Shown: positions 7,508 to 15,294, counted from the stretch's first letter. The stretch is 29,407 bases of DNA from Chitinophagaceae bacterium UBA4857 (GCA_002399735.1 DHEF01000039.1:281235-310641); one strand, 5' to 3'. Made by a program: numbers and translations. Notes: generated by a model not told the origin, from the letters alone.

Positions 7508-7608
7508 TTGTGTATTTGTAACATAACGGTATTTTTTGCATATTCAGCGAATAGTTACAGGCATTGACCGAAATGGAAAAAAGAAGCCTCAAAAACATAC
7601 CATTTTTG
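7508..7608 (+). promoter_or_regulatory. Promoter P4 of ncRNA copy 4
   Basis: Palindrome TTGTGT-N7-ACATAA at 7508-7526. Boxes GCGAA (7547-7551) and CCGAA (7568-7572) are again 21 bp apart. TTTG at 7605-7608 is 37 bp after the second box. The sequence between the boxes has diverged from P2/P3 while all spacings are kept. Confidence 0.78.
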
Positions 7609-7611
7609 TGA

Positions 7612-7676
7612 CGGTTTAGAGGGCTTTAAGTATGGGTCAAGAAACTTTTCTAAGTATCCTGGCCCATTCTTTTTTT
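7612..7676 (+). ncRNA. Putative small RNA, tandem copy 4 of 4 (most diverged)
   Basis: About 65 nt. The 5' segment is unchanged. The hairpin is TGGGTCA (7633-7639) with TGGCCCA (7660-7666). Relative to copy 1 the C-G and U-G pairs have become U-G and C-G, so pairing survives two base changes. The inner loop is TTCT instead of GTCT with the ACTT/AAGT helix kept. It ends in TTC plus seven T. Confidence 0.78.
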
Positions 7677-7759
7677 AGGCTAGCCAACTGCGGTGATACT
7701 GTATTTTTTATGGAAAAAGGAAAAACATATGCAGTATTATGTTTATTCAAAGCGACTTA

Positions 7760-7822
7760 GCGAAAAAACTAGCCAGTTTGGCGAAAAGTGACGTAAACAC
7801 ACCAGTTGCTATAGTTACTTTG
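7760..7822 (+). promoter_or_regulatory. Promoter P5 of the DUF937-like gene (same 21-bp repeat)
   Basis: GCGAA at 7760-7764 and 7781-7785, a 21-bp step. A TTACTTTG box ends at 7822, with TTTG 38 bp after the second GCGAA (37 in P1-P4). It drives a protein gene (ATG 7884), implying co-regulation with the ncRNAs. No TTGTGT palindrome is seen. Confidence 0.68.
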
Positions 7823-7883
7823 TTTAACTGTTTAGGCAAGGCGAGAGTAATTGTATAAATGGTTTAACAATAAAAAAAGCAAA

Positions 7884-8663
7884 ATGATAAAAGCATCAAC
7901 ATTATCCGAGATGAAGTTTCATGATAAGGTTGATATGCATTTAATCATAAAGCATCAAACGTTCTTTGTAAAAGCTGCAGCCGATTTACTGGAGGAGGAA
8001 CAAACTTCCATCCAACAATTAATTGCAAAAGTTGAAAATGTTTTTGTAGCCGGTATTAATCAGTATCACAGCATTAATACAGAAAACACAGATGTTTATA
8101 CAATGGCAAAAAGTTTTGCCAAAGTAAAAATATCTGATAATATGGCCGATAATTTTGAGAACGGTTATTTATTAATGAAAGGTGGTGGTGCCGTTACAGA
8201 AATATTTGGTAATAAGTTAGGCATGGTTTTAAACCATGTAGCACAAAAAGCAGGGGTTAAGGCATCAACAGTTTATACGTATATATGTTTATACGCTACA
8301 GTTGTGTTAAAATCATTAGGTGAGCAGGTTAATAATACAAATATGTCCTCGGTCACTTTTGTTAAATACCTGACCAGTGCCCGTTTAGGTTTAACACCAA
8401 CAGAAATGGCTCAGTTGTTTGGCGAAAATGTGGCCGAATGGGATCTAGATGCAAAAGAACAACTGGCTTTAGTTGATGCGGATGATACTGAAACAAATAA
8501 CGCCGGTGAAACAAAGCTTTGGAAAAAACTGGTTTCGTTTGTTTTACTTGGATTGTTGGTTGCATCAGTATATATAATTCATAAAAACAGATCTTTTGAA
8601 CATAAAACGAGTTTACCAAGCAGTATTCAGCAAGTAAAACTGATTGGTATATCAAAAACGTAA
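7884..8663 (+). CDS. DUF937-like protein with C-terminal TM anchor
   Basis: A 259-residue protein from ATG 7884. A TTG at 7851 is in frame but lies close to the predicted transcript start. Residues about 100-150 read MKGGGAVTEIFGNKLGMVLN then VAQKAGVKASTVYTYICLYATVVLKSLGEQV. This resembles the glycine-turn-helix repeats of DUF937 proteins (GxxLLGxxFG...G-S...APLVMxxLG), followed by SSVTFVKYLTSARLGLTPTEMAQLFG. An acidic linker (about 195-210) precedes a TM helix (about 215-235, LVSFVLLGLLVASVYII) and a short basic tail. DUF937 proteins in Bacteroidota are often fused to OmpA domains; here the anchor is a TM helix. Function is unknown. It follows the ncRNA array and shares its promoter design. 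The family call is by weak resemblance. Confidence 0.72.
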   Translation: MIKASTLSEMKFHDKVDMHLIIKHQTFFVKAAADLLEEEQTSIQQLIAKVENVFVAGINQYHSINTENTDVYTMAKSFAKVKISDNMADNFENGYLLMKGGGAVTEIFGNKLGMVLNHVAQKAGVKASTVYTYICLYATVVLKSLGEQVNNTNMSSVTFVKYLTSARLGLTPTEMAQLFGENVAEWDLDAKEQLALVDADDTETNNAGETKLWKKLVSFVLLGLLVASVYIIHKNRSFEHKTSLPSSIQQVKLIGISKT

Positions 8664-8758
8664 ATGTAATATCCTTTAACGCCCGTTTTAAATTCGTACC
8701 ATTTTTTTATTTCATAACACCTATTTATAACATTTTTATTCTGGTCGTTGCTAACCTG

Positions 8759-8791
8759 GGCCGTATCCCCTAAGATACGGCCTTTTCTTTT
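8759..8791 (+). terminator. Strong Rho-independent terminator
   Basis: GGCCGTATC (8759-8767), loop CCCTAA, GATACGGCC (8774-8782), then TTTTCTTTT. It closes the LytTR/ncRNA locus before the haem locus. Confidence 0.92.
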
Positions 8792-8902
8792 GCCCTTACT
8801 TTGTCACGTCACTGTCATCTTCCCGAATACGTAAACGCATTTCCTAATTGCGGTAATTTACCGTCTGTTAATGTGTGACTTTTGCAGCCAGATAAAGTCA
8901 CT

Positions 8903-11011
8903 ATGAAGGGAATAATCCGAAAAATTACTGAAAGTCAATTAGTTACGTTAAAAACATATAAGCCGGTAAAAGCTGCTTTAGTATTATTGGCCTTACAGGC
9001 ATTTACTATATCGGAAATTATGGCGCAGGAAGATACTACCAGCCACAATATGAGTGAAGTGGTGGTAACAGGGCAATACAAGCCGCAATCGTTAAAAAAT
9101 TCGGTGTATAATGTTAGGGTTATTTCGGAAGAGAGAATTCGCTTAAGAAATGCTACAAATATCACTCAAATTTTAAGTACCGAATTGGGGCTTAGATTGG
9201 TAAACGATAATACACTAGGAACAACGGATGTACAGTTGATGGGTATGAACGGTAGAAGTGTAAAAATTTTACTAGACGGAATTCCAATTGTTGATAGAAA
9301 TGATACAAGAGAGAGTTTAAGTCAGATTGACGTTAACACAATTGAAAAGATTGAAATTGTGGAGGGGCCTATGTCTGTATCGTATGGTACAGATGCATTA
9401 GCAGGTGTGATAAATATTATTACAAAACGTGCTAAAAAAAATGAAAGTATTTCAGTCGCAGCAAGAGTACAGGAAGAAACAGCTGGTAACGAGTATTCGC
9501 CATTTAGCTATCAAGGTGTACATCAGCAAAACCTAGCATTGGCTTGGCAAAAGAAAAAAATAAGTGTCAGCGCCGGTGTTTCTCATGTTGATTTTAACGG
9601 ATTTGGCGGTGACCAATTTGGACGTGCAAAAACATGGAAGCCTAAAGAGCAATACATTGGACACTTAAAGGTGGGGTATAGAACGGATAAACTAAACCTG
9701 TATTATAGAATTGATGGCTTGGACGAAACAATTACAAGCCGTGGTACTATAAGTGGAGCATATACAGTGTTAGATCAATATTATGATACAAAACGGATAA
9801 TGCAGCAAATGCAAGGCGAATGGCAAGTGAACGAAAAATTGCAGTTAACAAGTGTATTGGCATATACCGACTATGGCCGCAAAACCAAAAGTATTAAACG
9901 AGATTTTGTGGATGGTACGTCAGTATTAGGCACAGACCCGGGTCAACAGGATCATGCAAAATTTAATAGTGGTGTTTTTAGGACAACTGCTTTTTACAAA
10001 ATATCTGATAAAGTAAGTTTGCAATCAGGTATTGATATTAATAGAGAAGAGGCTAAAGGAGAAAGAATAAGTGGTAATCCTGTTATTACAGACTATGCAT
10101 TTTTTGTATCAACTGAAGTGGCTGCTATAAAAAACATCCTTGTTAGGCCAGGTGTAAGATTTATAAAAAACTCTAAATATGATGCGCCACCACTAGTGCC
10201 GTCGCTAAACGCTAAATGGTCAATTAGCGATAATCTAAATATACGGTTTGGCTACGCCTACGGTTTTAGATCACCTGCTTTACGTGAGTTATACTTTAAC
10301 TACATAGATGCCAACCACGCCATTATTGGTAACCCCAATTTAAAAGCCGAAAAGTCAAACAACTTTAATTTATCAGCTAATTGGACTGCAGTTAAAAAGG
10401 AACACTTTTCTTATAATATAGTGATAGGTGGTTTTTATAATAAGTTTAAAGATTTAATTGATTATGCCATTGATCCGAATAATACCAGCGTTACTACCTT
10501 AATAAATGTATCTGACCATAAAACTACTGGTGGTACAATCGAGAATACTTTTAGATTTAACAACTTTAATGTTACACTAGGAGCCGCTTATATAGGTAGG
10601 TACAATTCTTACTCAGATGACCCAACATATAAACCTGAAAATTTACCCAGCTTTGTTTGGACGCCTGAAGTAAACAGTAACATTACCTACAATTGGGAAA
10701 AGGCAAAAACCAGCTTTAGTTTATTTTACAAATACACAGGTAAAAGAACCATATATCAATTGGTTGTAGAGGACAGACAAGAAAAAGCAGCGTTAACAGA
10801 AACATCTAGTTTTAATATGGCAGACTTTACAGTGAATAAACAGTTGTTTAAACTGTTTACAGTAGGCGCCGGCATAAAAAACCTGTTTGATGTAACCTCT
10901 CTTTCAAGCACCTCTACTACAGGCGGAACAGTCCATTCTACTGGTGGCCCTGTGCCGGTAAGTTATGGACGTTCATATTTTGTTTCGTTATCCTTTAATG
11001 GGTCAAAATAG
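8903..11011 (+). CDS. hmuR: TonB-dependent haem receptor, HmuR type
   Basis: A 702-residue outer-membrane receptor importing haem with TonB energy. ATG 8903 is chosen; TTG 8882 overlaps a possible -7 box (ACTTTTG). A long basic N-terminus leads to a hydrophobic signal segment (about 24-42) ending MAQ. The TonB-box-like MSEVVVTGQ follows, then the plug with LMGMNGRSVKILLDGIPI, IEKIEIVEGPMSVSYGTDALAGVINIITK. The 22-strand barrel shows the haem-receptor pair FRSP (FRAP box) and NPNL, with a His between them (DANHAIIGNPNL); it ends RSYFVSLSFNGSK. Downstream HmuY, 24 nt away, and the HmuTUV-S genes fix the substrate as haem. No Fur or haem regulator box was recognised upstream. Confidence 0.93.
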   Translation: MKGIIRKITESQLVTLKTYKPVKAALVLLALQAFTISEIMAQEDTTSHNMSEVVVTGQYKPQSLKNSVYNVRVISEERIRLRNATNITQILSTELGLRLVNDNTLGTTDVQLMGMNGRSVKILLDGIPIVDRNDTRESLSQIDVNTIEKIEIVEGPMSVSYGTDALAGVINIITKRAKKNESISVAARVQEETAGNEYSPFSYQGVHQQNLALAWQKKKISVSAGVSHVDFNGFGGDQFGRAKTWKPKEQYIGHLKVGYRTDKLNLYYRIDGLDETITSRGTISGAYTVLDQYYDTKRIMQQMQGEWQVNEKLQLTSVLAYTDYGRKTKSIKRDFVDGTSVLGTDPGQQDHAKFNSGVFRTTAFYKISDKVSLQSGIDINREEAKGERISGNPVITDYAFFVSTEVAAIKNILVRPGVRFIKNSKYDAPPLVPSLNAKWSISDNLNIRFGYAYGFRSPALRELYFNYIDANHAIIGNPNLKAEKSNNFNLSANWTAVKKEHFSYNIVIGGFYNKFKDLIDYAIDPNNTSVTTLINVSDHKTTGGTIENTFRFNNFNVTLGAAYIGRYNSYSDDPTYKPENLPSFVWTPEVNSNITYNWEKAKTSFSLFYKYTGKRTIYQLVVEDRQEKAALTETSSFNMADFTVNKQLFKLFTVGAGIKNLFDVTSLSSTSTTGGTVHSTGGPVPVSYGRSYFVSLSFNGSK

Positions 11012-11035
11012 TAAATTATAAAAATTAAATAAATC

Positions 11036-12085
11036 ATGTTAAAATTTCAAAAATTAGCCTTAGCTCTTTGTTTGTTTGGTGCTTTTACAGCATGTAAAAA
11101 AGATAAAGACCCTGTTATTATTATAGCACCTTCAACTGGCTCGCAAATGACAATAAACGGCGGTAGCAATGGTGCAAATGCTGAAAATTCAATATTTATA
11201 GACTTTAGTACAGATAAGCAAGACTCGGTTAAAAGAAATAGTTGGAATTTAGGTTTTTATAGTGGAAACGAGTTTCGTGTAAAGCTTAATAATACAACCA
11301 ATGCAACTGCAGTTGCTGTTAACAAAACTGATATTAACTCAGTTACTATTGCCGATATAAAAGTAGATACACTTGGCGTAGAACCCGGTTTTCCTGGTAT
11401 GGAAGCGGTGATTGACAATCCTTTTACTGGTGACCTTGCTGGTACTCTTATTGCAGAAGTAAGTGCAACTGATGCTAATAATAAGGTATATGTATTTAAC
11501 CCATTAGGAGCTACTCATTCTGTACCAATGGATGAAAGTAAATTAATGAAAATACGTATTTTACGTAAAGCAGGTGGTTACACTTTGCAATATGCTAAAC
11601 TGAGTGAAACTACTTTTAAAACACTAGATATAAATAAAAACAGTGATTATAACTTCCAGTATGTTTCTTTAACTGGTGGTAATCTAGTATCTGTAGAGCC
11701 AGTTAAGAAAAATTGGGATATACAATGGACATATAGTATGTTTTACATGGTTACAGGCCCTACTTATATGCCTTACACTTTCTCTGATATTGTATTTATT
11801 AATAGACTTGCAGGCGTTACTGCTGCTGAAGTTTTAACTTCAACGGTTAGTTACGATAATTATGCAGAAGCAAATATTGCCACTACAACTTTTAAAAGTG
11901 ATAATGGTGTAATTGGTTCTAATTGGAGAAGTACACAACCGGCCACAGGTGCAAAAACTGATAGATTTTATGTTATTAAGGATGCTGCTGGCAACTATTA
12001 TAAACTAAAATTCTTGTCAATGGGAGTTGGTACAGATGGTGGAACCAGAGGTAAACCAAGAATTGAGTATAAATTGGTTAAATAA
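11036..12085 (+). CDS. hmuY: HmuY-family haem-binding lipoprotein
   Basis: A 349-residue lipoprotein, C20 in the lipobox GAFTAC. The fold signature of HmuY is visible: FIDFSTDKQDSVKRNSWNLGFYSGNEFRVKLN near the start, a second KKNWDIQWTYSMFY block, and the closing FYVIKDAAGNYYKLKFLS then GGTRGKPRIEYKLVK. HmuY of Porphyromonas gingivalis takes haem from host proteins and gives it to HmuR. It is longer than P. gingivalis HmuY (about 216 residues), with extra sequence in the middle. The receptor stop and this ATG are 24 nt apart, so the two are co-transcribed. Haem ligands cannot be assigned by eye. Confidence 0.9.
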   Translation: MLKFQKLALALCLFGAFTACKKDKDPVIIIAPSTGSQMTINGGSNGANAENSIFIDFSTDKQDSVKRNSWNLGFYSGNEFRVKLNNTTNATAVAVNKTDINSVTIADIKVDTLGVEPGFPGMEAVIDNPFTGDLAGTLIAEVSATDANNKVYVFNPLGATHSVPMDESKLMKIRILRKAGGYTLQYAKLSETTFKTLDINKNSDYNFQYVSLTGGNLVSVEPVKKNWDIQWTYSMFYMVTGPTYMPYTFSDIVFINRLAGVTAAEVLTSTVSYDNYAEANIATTTFKSDNGVIGSNWRSTQPATGAKTDRFYVIKDAAGNYYKLKFLSMGVGTDGGTRGKPRIEYKLVK

Positions 12086-12102
12086 TTTAAAGTAAATACT
12101 TG

Positions 12103-12132
12103 AAAAACCGCCTCCTGGGCGGTTTTTCCTTT
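12103..12132 (+). terminator. Terminator after hmuY
   Basis: AAAAACCGCC, loop TCCTG, GGCGGTTTTT, then CCTTTTT. It splits hmuRY from hmuTUVS, so the second half needs its own promoter or readthrough. The gap 12133-12315 shows no further gene. Confidence 0.88.
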
Positions 12133-12315
12133 TTGCGTAAACCCCTTTTCCTTTTCCGTAACCGTTTTTTCTATAATTGTCATTGCTTTGTCATAAGGAC
12201 TGTAAGGCAAATAAGTTTGCTTTTGCCCCATGCTGAATAGTATTACCGGACGATGCAGTGAGTGACACAACAGGCGATGATAGTAGTACTACAGCCGGTT
12301 ACATAAAAATAAAAT

Positions 12316-13191
12316 ATGAAAAAAAACATTTTCTTATACCTGTTAACGGCTGCTGTATTATTTACTACGGCTTGTACTACTGCCGAAAACAAAGCAGCCA
12401 TTAACACTGAAAAAATTGTTTCGTTGGATGGTACAATTACCGAGGTATTGTGCGAACTGGGCTACGAAAAAAATATTGTTGGCGTTGATGTTACCAGCAG
12501 TTACCCTGAGAGCATGAACAGTTTGCCTAAAGCGGGACATAACCGTAATGTAAATGCGGAGGCCGTTATTGGTATGCAACCTACTGTGGTTATAGCATTG
12601 GAACAAGGTATAAAACCTGAGGTGGCCGAGCAGTTTAAAACAGCAGGTATTCCGGTGATTTTATTAAAGCGTGAATACAGTTTACAAGGCACTAAAGATT
12701 TAGTAAAAGCATTGGCCGATACATTGGGTAAAGCAAGCGAAGCTGATAGAATTAATAAACAAATAGAAGCCGATTTGGCTGCGCTTCCGCAATACGATAC
12801 CGTTAGCAAACCTAAAGTGTTGTTTATATATGCCCGTGGTGCAGGTACCATGAGTGTGGCTGGTATTAATACCGCACCTAACACCATGATAAAACTAGCA
12901 GGTGGTGTAAATGCAGCGGCTGAGGTAGATGGTTTTAAGCCTTTTACTGCCGAAGCAGTGGTGCGTGAAAATCCGGATGTGATTTTGTTTTTTGATAGTG
13001 GCCTGGAAAGTTTAGGTGGTGATGAAGGATTGTTAAAAGTACCGGGCATTGCTAATACCAATGCGGGAAAAAATAAAAAGTTTATAACCATGGATGGTCA
13101 ATACCTGGCGGGTTTAAGTCCGCGTATGGGTAAAGCAGTAGTTGATTTAGCTAAGCTGATACATGCTAAACCTACAACCGAAACCAAATAA
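12316..13191 (+). CDS. hmuT: Haem ABC transporter substrate-binding lipoprotein
   Basis: A 291-residue periplasmic haem-binding lipoprotein (C20 after LFTTA). It is a class III binding protein: VSLDGTITEVLCELGYEKNIVGVDVTSSYPES, then an AEAVIGMQPTVVIAL helix-strand, and the second lobe from about 145 with VLFIYARGAGTMSVAGINTAPNTMI and the GLSPRMGKAVVDL end. It delivers haem to the HmuUV complex. In ShuT/PhuT-type proteins a Tyr in a VGYxR motif is the axial haem ligand; here the matching place reads KAGHNR with H75, so His may replace Tyr. It is 19 nt before the permease start. Family confidence is high; ligand replacement is inferred from remembered alignments. Confidence 0.9.
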   Translation: MKKNIFLYLLTAAVLFTTACTTAENKAAINTEKIVSLDGTITEVLCELGYEKNIVGVDVTSSYPESMNSLPKAGHNRNVNAEAVIGMQPTVVIALEQGIKPEVAEQFKTAGIPVILLKREYSLQGTKDLVKALADTLGKASEADRINKQIEADLAALPQYDTVSKPKVLFIYARGAGTMSVAGINTAPNTMIKLAGGVNAAAEVDGFKPFTAEAVVRENPDVILFFDSGLESLGGDEGLLKVPGIANTNAGKNKKFITMDGQYLAGLSPRMGKAVVDLAKLIHAKPTTETK

Positions 13192-13210
13192 AATTGTTGT
13201 AGTTGTTGTC

Positions 13211-14260
13211 ATGCGTCCATCGGTTTTAATTACCATATTAACAGTGTTGTTGTTGCTGGCTATTGTGCTGGCATCGGGCATTGGTGCGTTAAGTATACCG
13301 CCGGGTAAAGTATTGTCTATTATACTGCATCAATTGCGTATAACAGGCGATGAAAATTTTACCGCACAGCAAGAAGCGGTAATCATGGCCATACGATTAC
13401 CAAGAGTGTTCTTTGCCATATTAATTGGTGCTACCTTATCGGTTTGTGGTGCGGCTATGCAAGGTTTGTTTCGTAACCCTTTGGCCGATCCGGGATTGGT
13501 TGGTATTAGCAGCGGTGCAGCCATGGCAGCGGTTATTGCTATTGTGTTAAGCACTACATTGTTTGCAGGTTTGCAAAGTCAGTCAGGGTTGTATGCATTA
13601 AGCATTTTTACTTTTGGCGGTGCTTTTGTAACGGCCATGGCCGTGTACAAATTATCGCAGGCCGGTGGTAAAACTATTGTCAGTACTATGTTACTGGCCG
13701 GTATTGCAATAAGTGCGTTAACCAGCTCGGTAACAGGTTTTATTACTTTAAGTGCTACCGATGCACAATTGCGTACCATTACGTTTTGGACATTAGGTAG
13801 CCTTGGTGGTGCAAACTGGACTAACCTTTTAGCTATACTGCCTTTTTCGTTATTGTGTATTGTTTGTTTGCCTTTAATGTCCAAATCGCTTAACGCATTT
13901 ACACTTGGCGAAACAAGTGCTTTGCATTTAGGCATACGGATAGAAAAACTAAAACTTAAAGTAATTTTATTAACGGCATTGGGTGTAGGGGCTTGTGTAA
14001 GTGTGAGTGGTGTAATTGGTTTTGTAGGTTTAGTAATACCGCATATTGTTCGTAAGCTAATAGGTCCTGAACATAAAAATTTATTCATTGCGTCGGCATT
14101 GTTGGGTGCATTGTTATTGCTGGTGGCCGATTTATTGTGTCGCACCATTATTGCACCCGTAGAAATACCCATTGGTATTGTTACGGCTTTTATTGGTGCA
14201 CCGTTCTTTTTGTATTTGTTGTTAAAAGAACGCAACAAGTCGTTTATGTTGGATAAATAG
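13211..14260 (+). CDS. hmuU: Haem ABC transporter permease (FecCD family)
   Basis: A 349-residue inner-membrane permease from ATG 13211 (MRPSVLIT). An in-frame ATG at 13163 would overlap hmuT by 29 nt and add a hydrophilic, Val-rich lead unlike the family. Hallmarks are RLPRVFFAILIGATLSVCGAAMQGLFRNPLADPGLVGISSGAA near the start, FWTLGSLGGANW in the middle, GVIGFVGLVIPHIVRKLIGPEH and the end PVEIPIGIVTAFIGAPFFLYLL. About ten TM helices are expected. The arrangement with hmuT and hmuV gives a BtuCD-like transporter. It is followed by repeat elements instead of the expected immediate hmuV start. Confidence 0.94.
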   Translation: MRPSVLITILTVLLLLAIVLASGIGALSIPPGKVLSIILHQLRITGDENFTAQQEAVIMAIRLPRVFFAILIGATLSVCGAAMQGLFRNPLADPGLVGISSGAAMAAVIAIVLSTTLFAGLQSQSGLYALSIFTFGGAFVTAMAVYKLSQAGGKTIVSTMLLAGIAISALTSSVTGFITLSATDAQLRTITFWTLGSLGGANWTNLLAILPFSLLCIVCLPLMSKSLNAFTLGETSALHLGIRIEKLKLKVILLTALGVGACVSVSGVIGFVGLVIPHIVRKLIGPEHKNLFIASALLGALLLLVADLLCRTIIAPVEIPIGIVTAFIGAPFFLYLLLKERNKSFMLDK

Positions 14261-14296
14261 GGCCTCCCCAACCCCTCCGAAGGAGGGGCTTAGAAA
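14261..14296 (+). repeat. CCTCCGAAGGAGG hairpin element, copy 1
   Basis: GGCCTCCCCAA then CCCCTCC (14272-14278), GAA, GGAGGGG (14282-14288), CTTAG. It begins directly after the hmuU stop. An inverted copy lies at 15369-15402, so the two bracket hmuV. This short hairpin is a common intergenic element in Bacteroidota; here it may also act as a weak terminator or mRNA end. Confidence 0.7.
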
Positions 14297-14342
14297 GCGT
14301 GTTAAAATGGAATGAATCATAAACAATTGAAGAGTGATTTTA

Positions 14343-14440
14343 TGTTACGGGCAGCAGTAACATAGATGATCGTCCCTTGCGTCGCACTCTTGTACAGCAT
14401 ATCGCTAATCAGCAGAGAAAGTTGGAAAGACGGAAAGTCT
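14343..14440 (+). repeat. Dispersed intergenic repeat, member C (longest copy)
   Basis: The best-preserved member. TGTTAC (14343-14348) and GTAACA (14357-14362) form an inverted repeat. CGTCCCTTGCGTCGCACTC follows, and then the ATATCGCTAATCAGCAG block shared with 52-118. It lies in the hmuU-hmuV gap. Confidence 0.7.
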
Positions 14441-14517
14441 TGATAGTAGGTAAGAAGAAAGGTTTGAATTCATAAAGAGTTTGTAACGATTAACAAATAA
14501 CGAATAACAATTAACTT

Positions 14518-15294
14518 TTGCTAAACGTAAACAACATATCAGTCATTCATAACAAGCGGCATTTGTTACGTGATGTTTCTTTTCATGCAAATGCAGGTGA
14601 GTTGTTGGTGGTATTGGGCTCTAACGGTGCCGGTAAAAGTAGTTTGTTAAAGTGTATTAGTAAAGAATGGAAACCGCAACAAGGTGATGTAAGCTGGAAT
14701 AATATTTCTTTAAGCAAATGGACAGATAAATCATTGGCTAAAGTAAGAGCTGTGCTTACACAAAATTACCAGATAAGTTTACCCTTTGGTGTAGAAGAGA
14801 TTGTGATGATGGGCCGTTATCCGCATTTTAAAAACAGTCCTAGTGAATTAGACAGGCATACGGTACAACAGTGTTTACGTTATACCGGTATAGAACATTT
14901 GCAAAGCCGTAATTACTTAACCTTAAGTGGCGGCGAACAGCAACGTGTACAAATAGCCCGCATACTGGCACAGTTGTGGGATGGTGATGCAAACAATAAG
15001 TTGATGTTATTGGACGAACCGGTAAGTGCATTGGATATACAATACCAACATAGCGTAATGCAGTTGGCAAAAAAATTAACACTGCGTGGCTTTACCGTAG
15101 TAGCGGTGTTGCACGATTTAAACCTGGCTTTACAATACGCTGATAAAGTGCTGATGTTAAAACAAGGCAGGCAAGTAGCGTTTGGCGATTTAGGCGTGCT
15201 GAATGAACATAATATCAGAGAAGTGTATGAAGTGGATACGGAGATAATTCAGCATCCGGATTCTAAACGTAAGCTGGTGGTAGTTAAGATGTAA
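14518..15294 (+). CDS. hmuV: Haem ABC transporter ATPase
   Basis: A 258-residue ATPase. Walker A is GSNGAGKSS (34-42), the Q loop TQNYQ lies near 81-85, the signature is LSGGEQQR (136-143), Walker B LMLLDEP (162-168) and the switch His lies in VAVLHDLNLALQYAD. The length and GVEEIVMMGRYPHF match HmuV/BtuD-type importers. The start is TTG at 14518: a TAA lies two codons upstream in frame (14512-14514), there is no in-frame ATG near the family's usual N-terminus, and MLNVNNISV fits the family start. It is separated from hmuU by a 257-bp gap filled with two repeat elements, and bracketed by an inverted repeat pair. It may therefore be expressed at a different level from hmuTU. Confidence 0.93.
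   Translation: MLNVNNISVIHNKRHLLRDVSFHANAGELLVVLGSNGAGKSSLLKCISKEWKPQQGDVSWNNISLSKWTDKSLAKVRAVLTQNYQISLPFGVEEIVMMGRYPHFKNSPSELDRHTVQQCLRYTGIEHLQSRNYLTLSGGEQQRVQIARILAQLWDGDANNKLMLLDEPVSALDIQYQHSVMQLAKKLTLRGFTVVAVLHDLNLALQYADKVLMLKQGRQVAFGDLGVLNEHNIREVYEVDTEIIQHPDSKRKLVVVKM

Noticed and set aside
6340..7676. CRISPR array or tandem coding repeats
   Set aside because: Units are 65 nt plus promoter, spacers are 200-400 bp and unequal, there are no cas genes, and each unit ends in its own terminator.
8664..8902. Cobalamin or other riboswitch before the TonB receptor
   Set aside because: Only about 110 nt remain after the upstream terminator; no B12-box consensus or conserved junctions seen, and the neighbours point to haem.
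12501..13091. 196-codon ORF on the minus strand
   Set aside because: It lies antisense within hmuT, whose frame matches a well-known family; the reverse frame has no recognisable features.
13579..14271. 230-codon ORF on the minus strand
   Set aside because: Shadow of the FecCD permease gene; hydrophobic codons read backwards give Asn/Lys-rich sequence without any domain.
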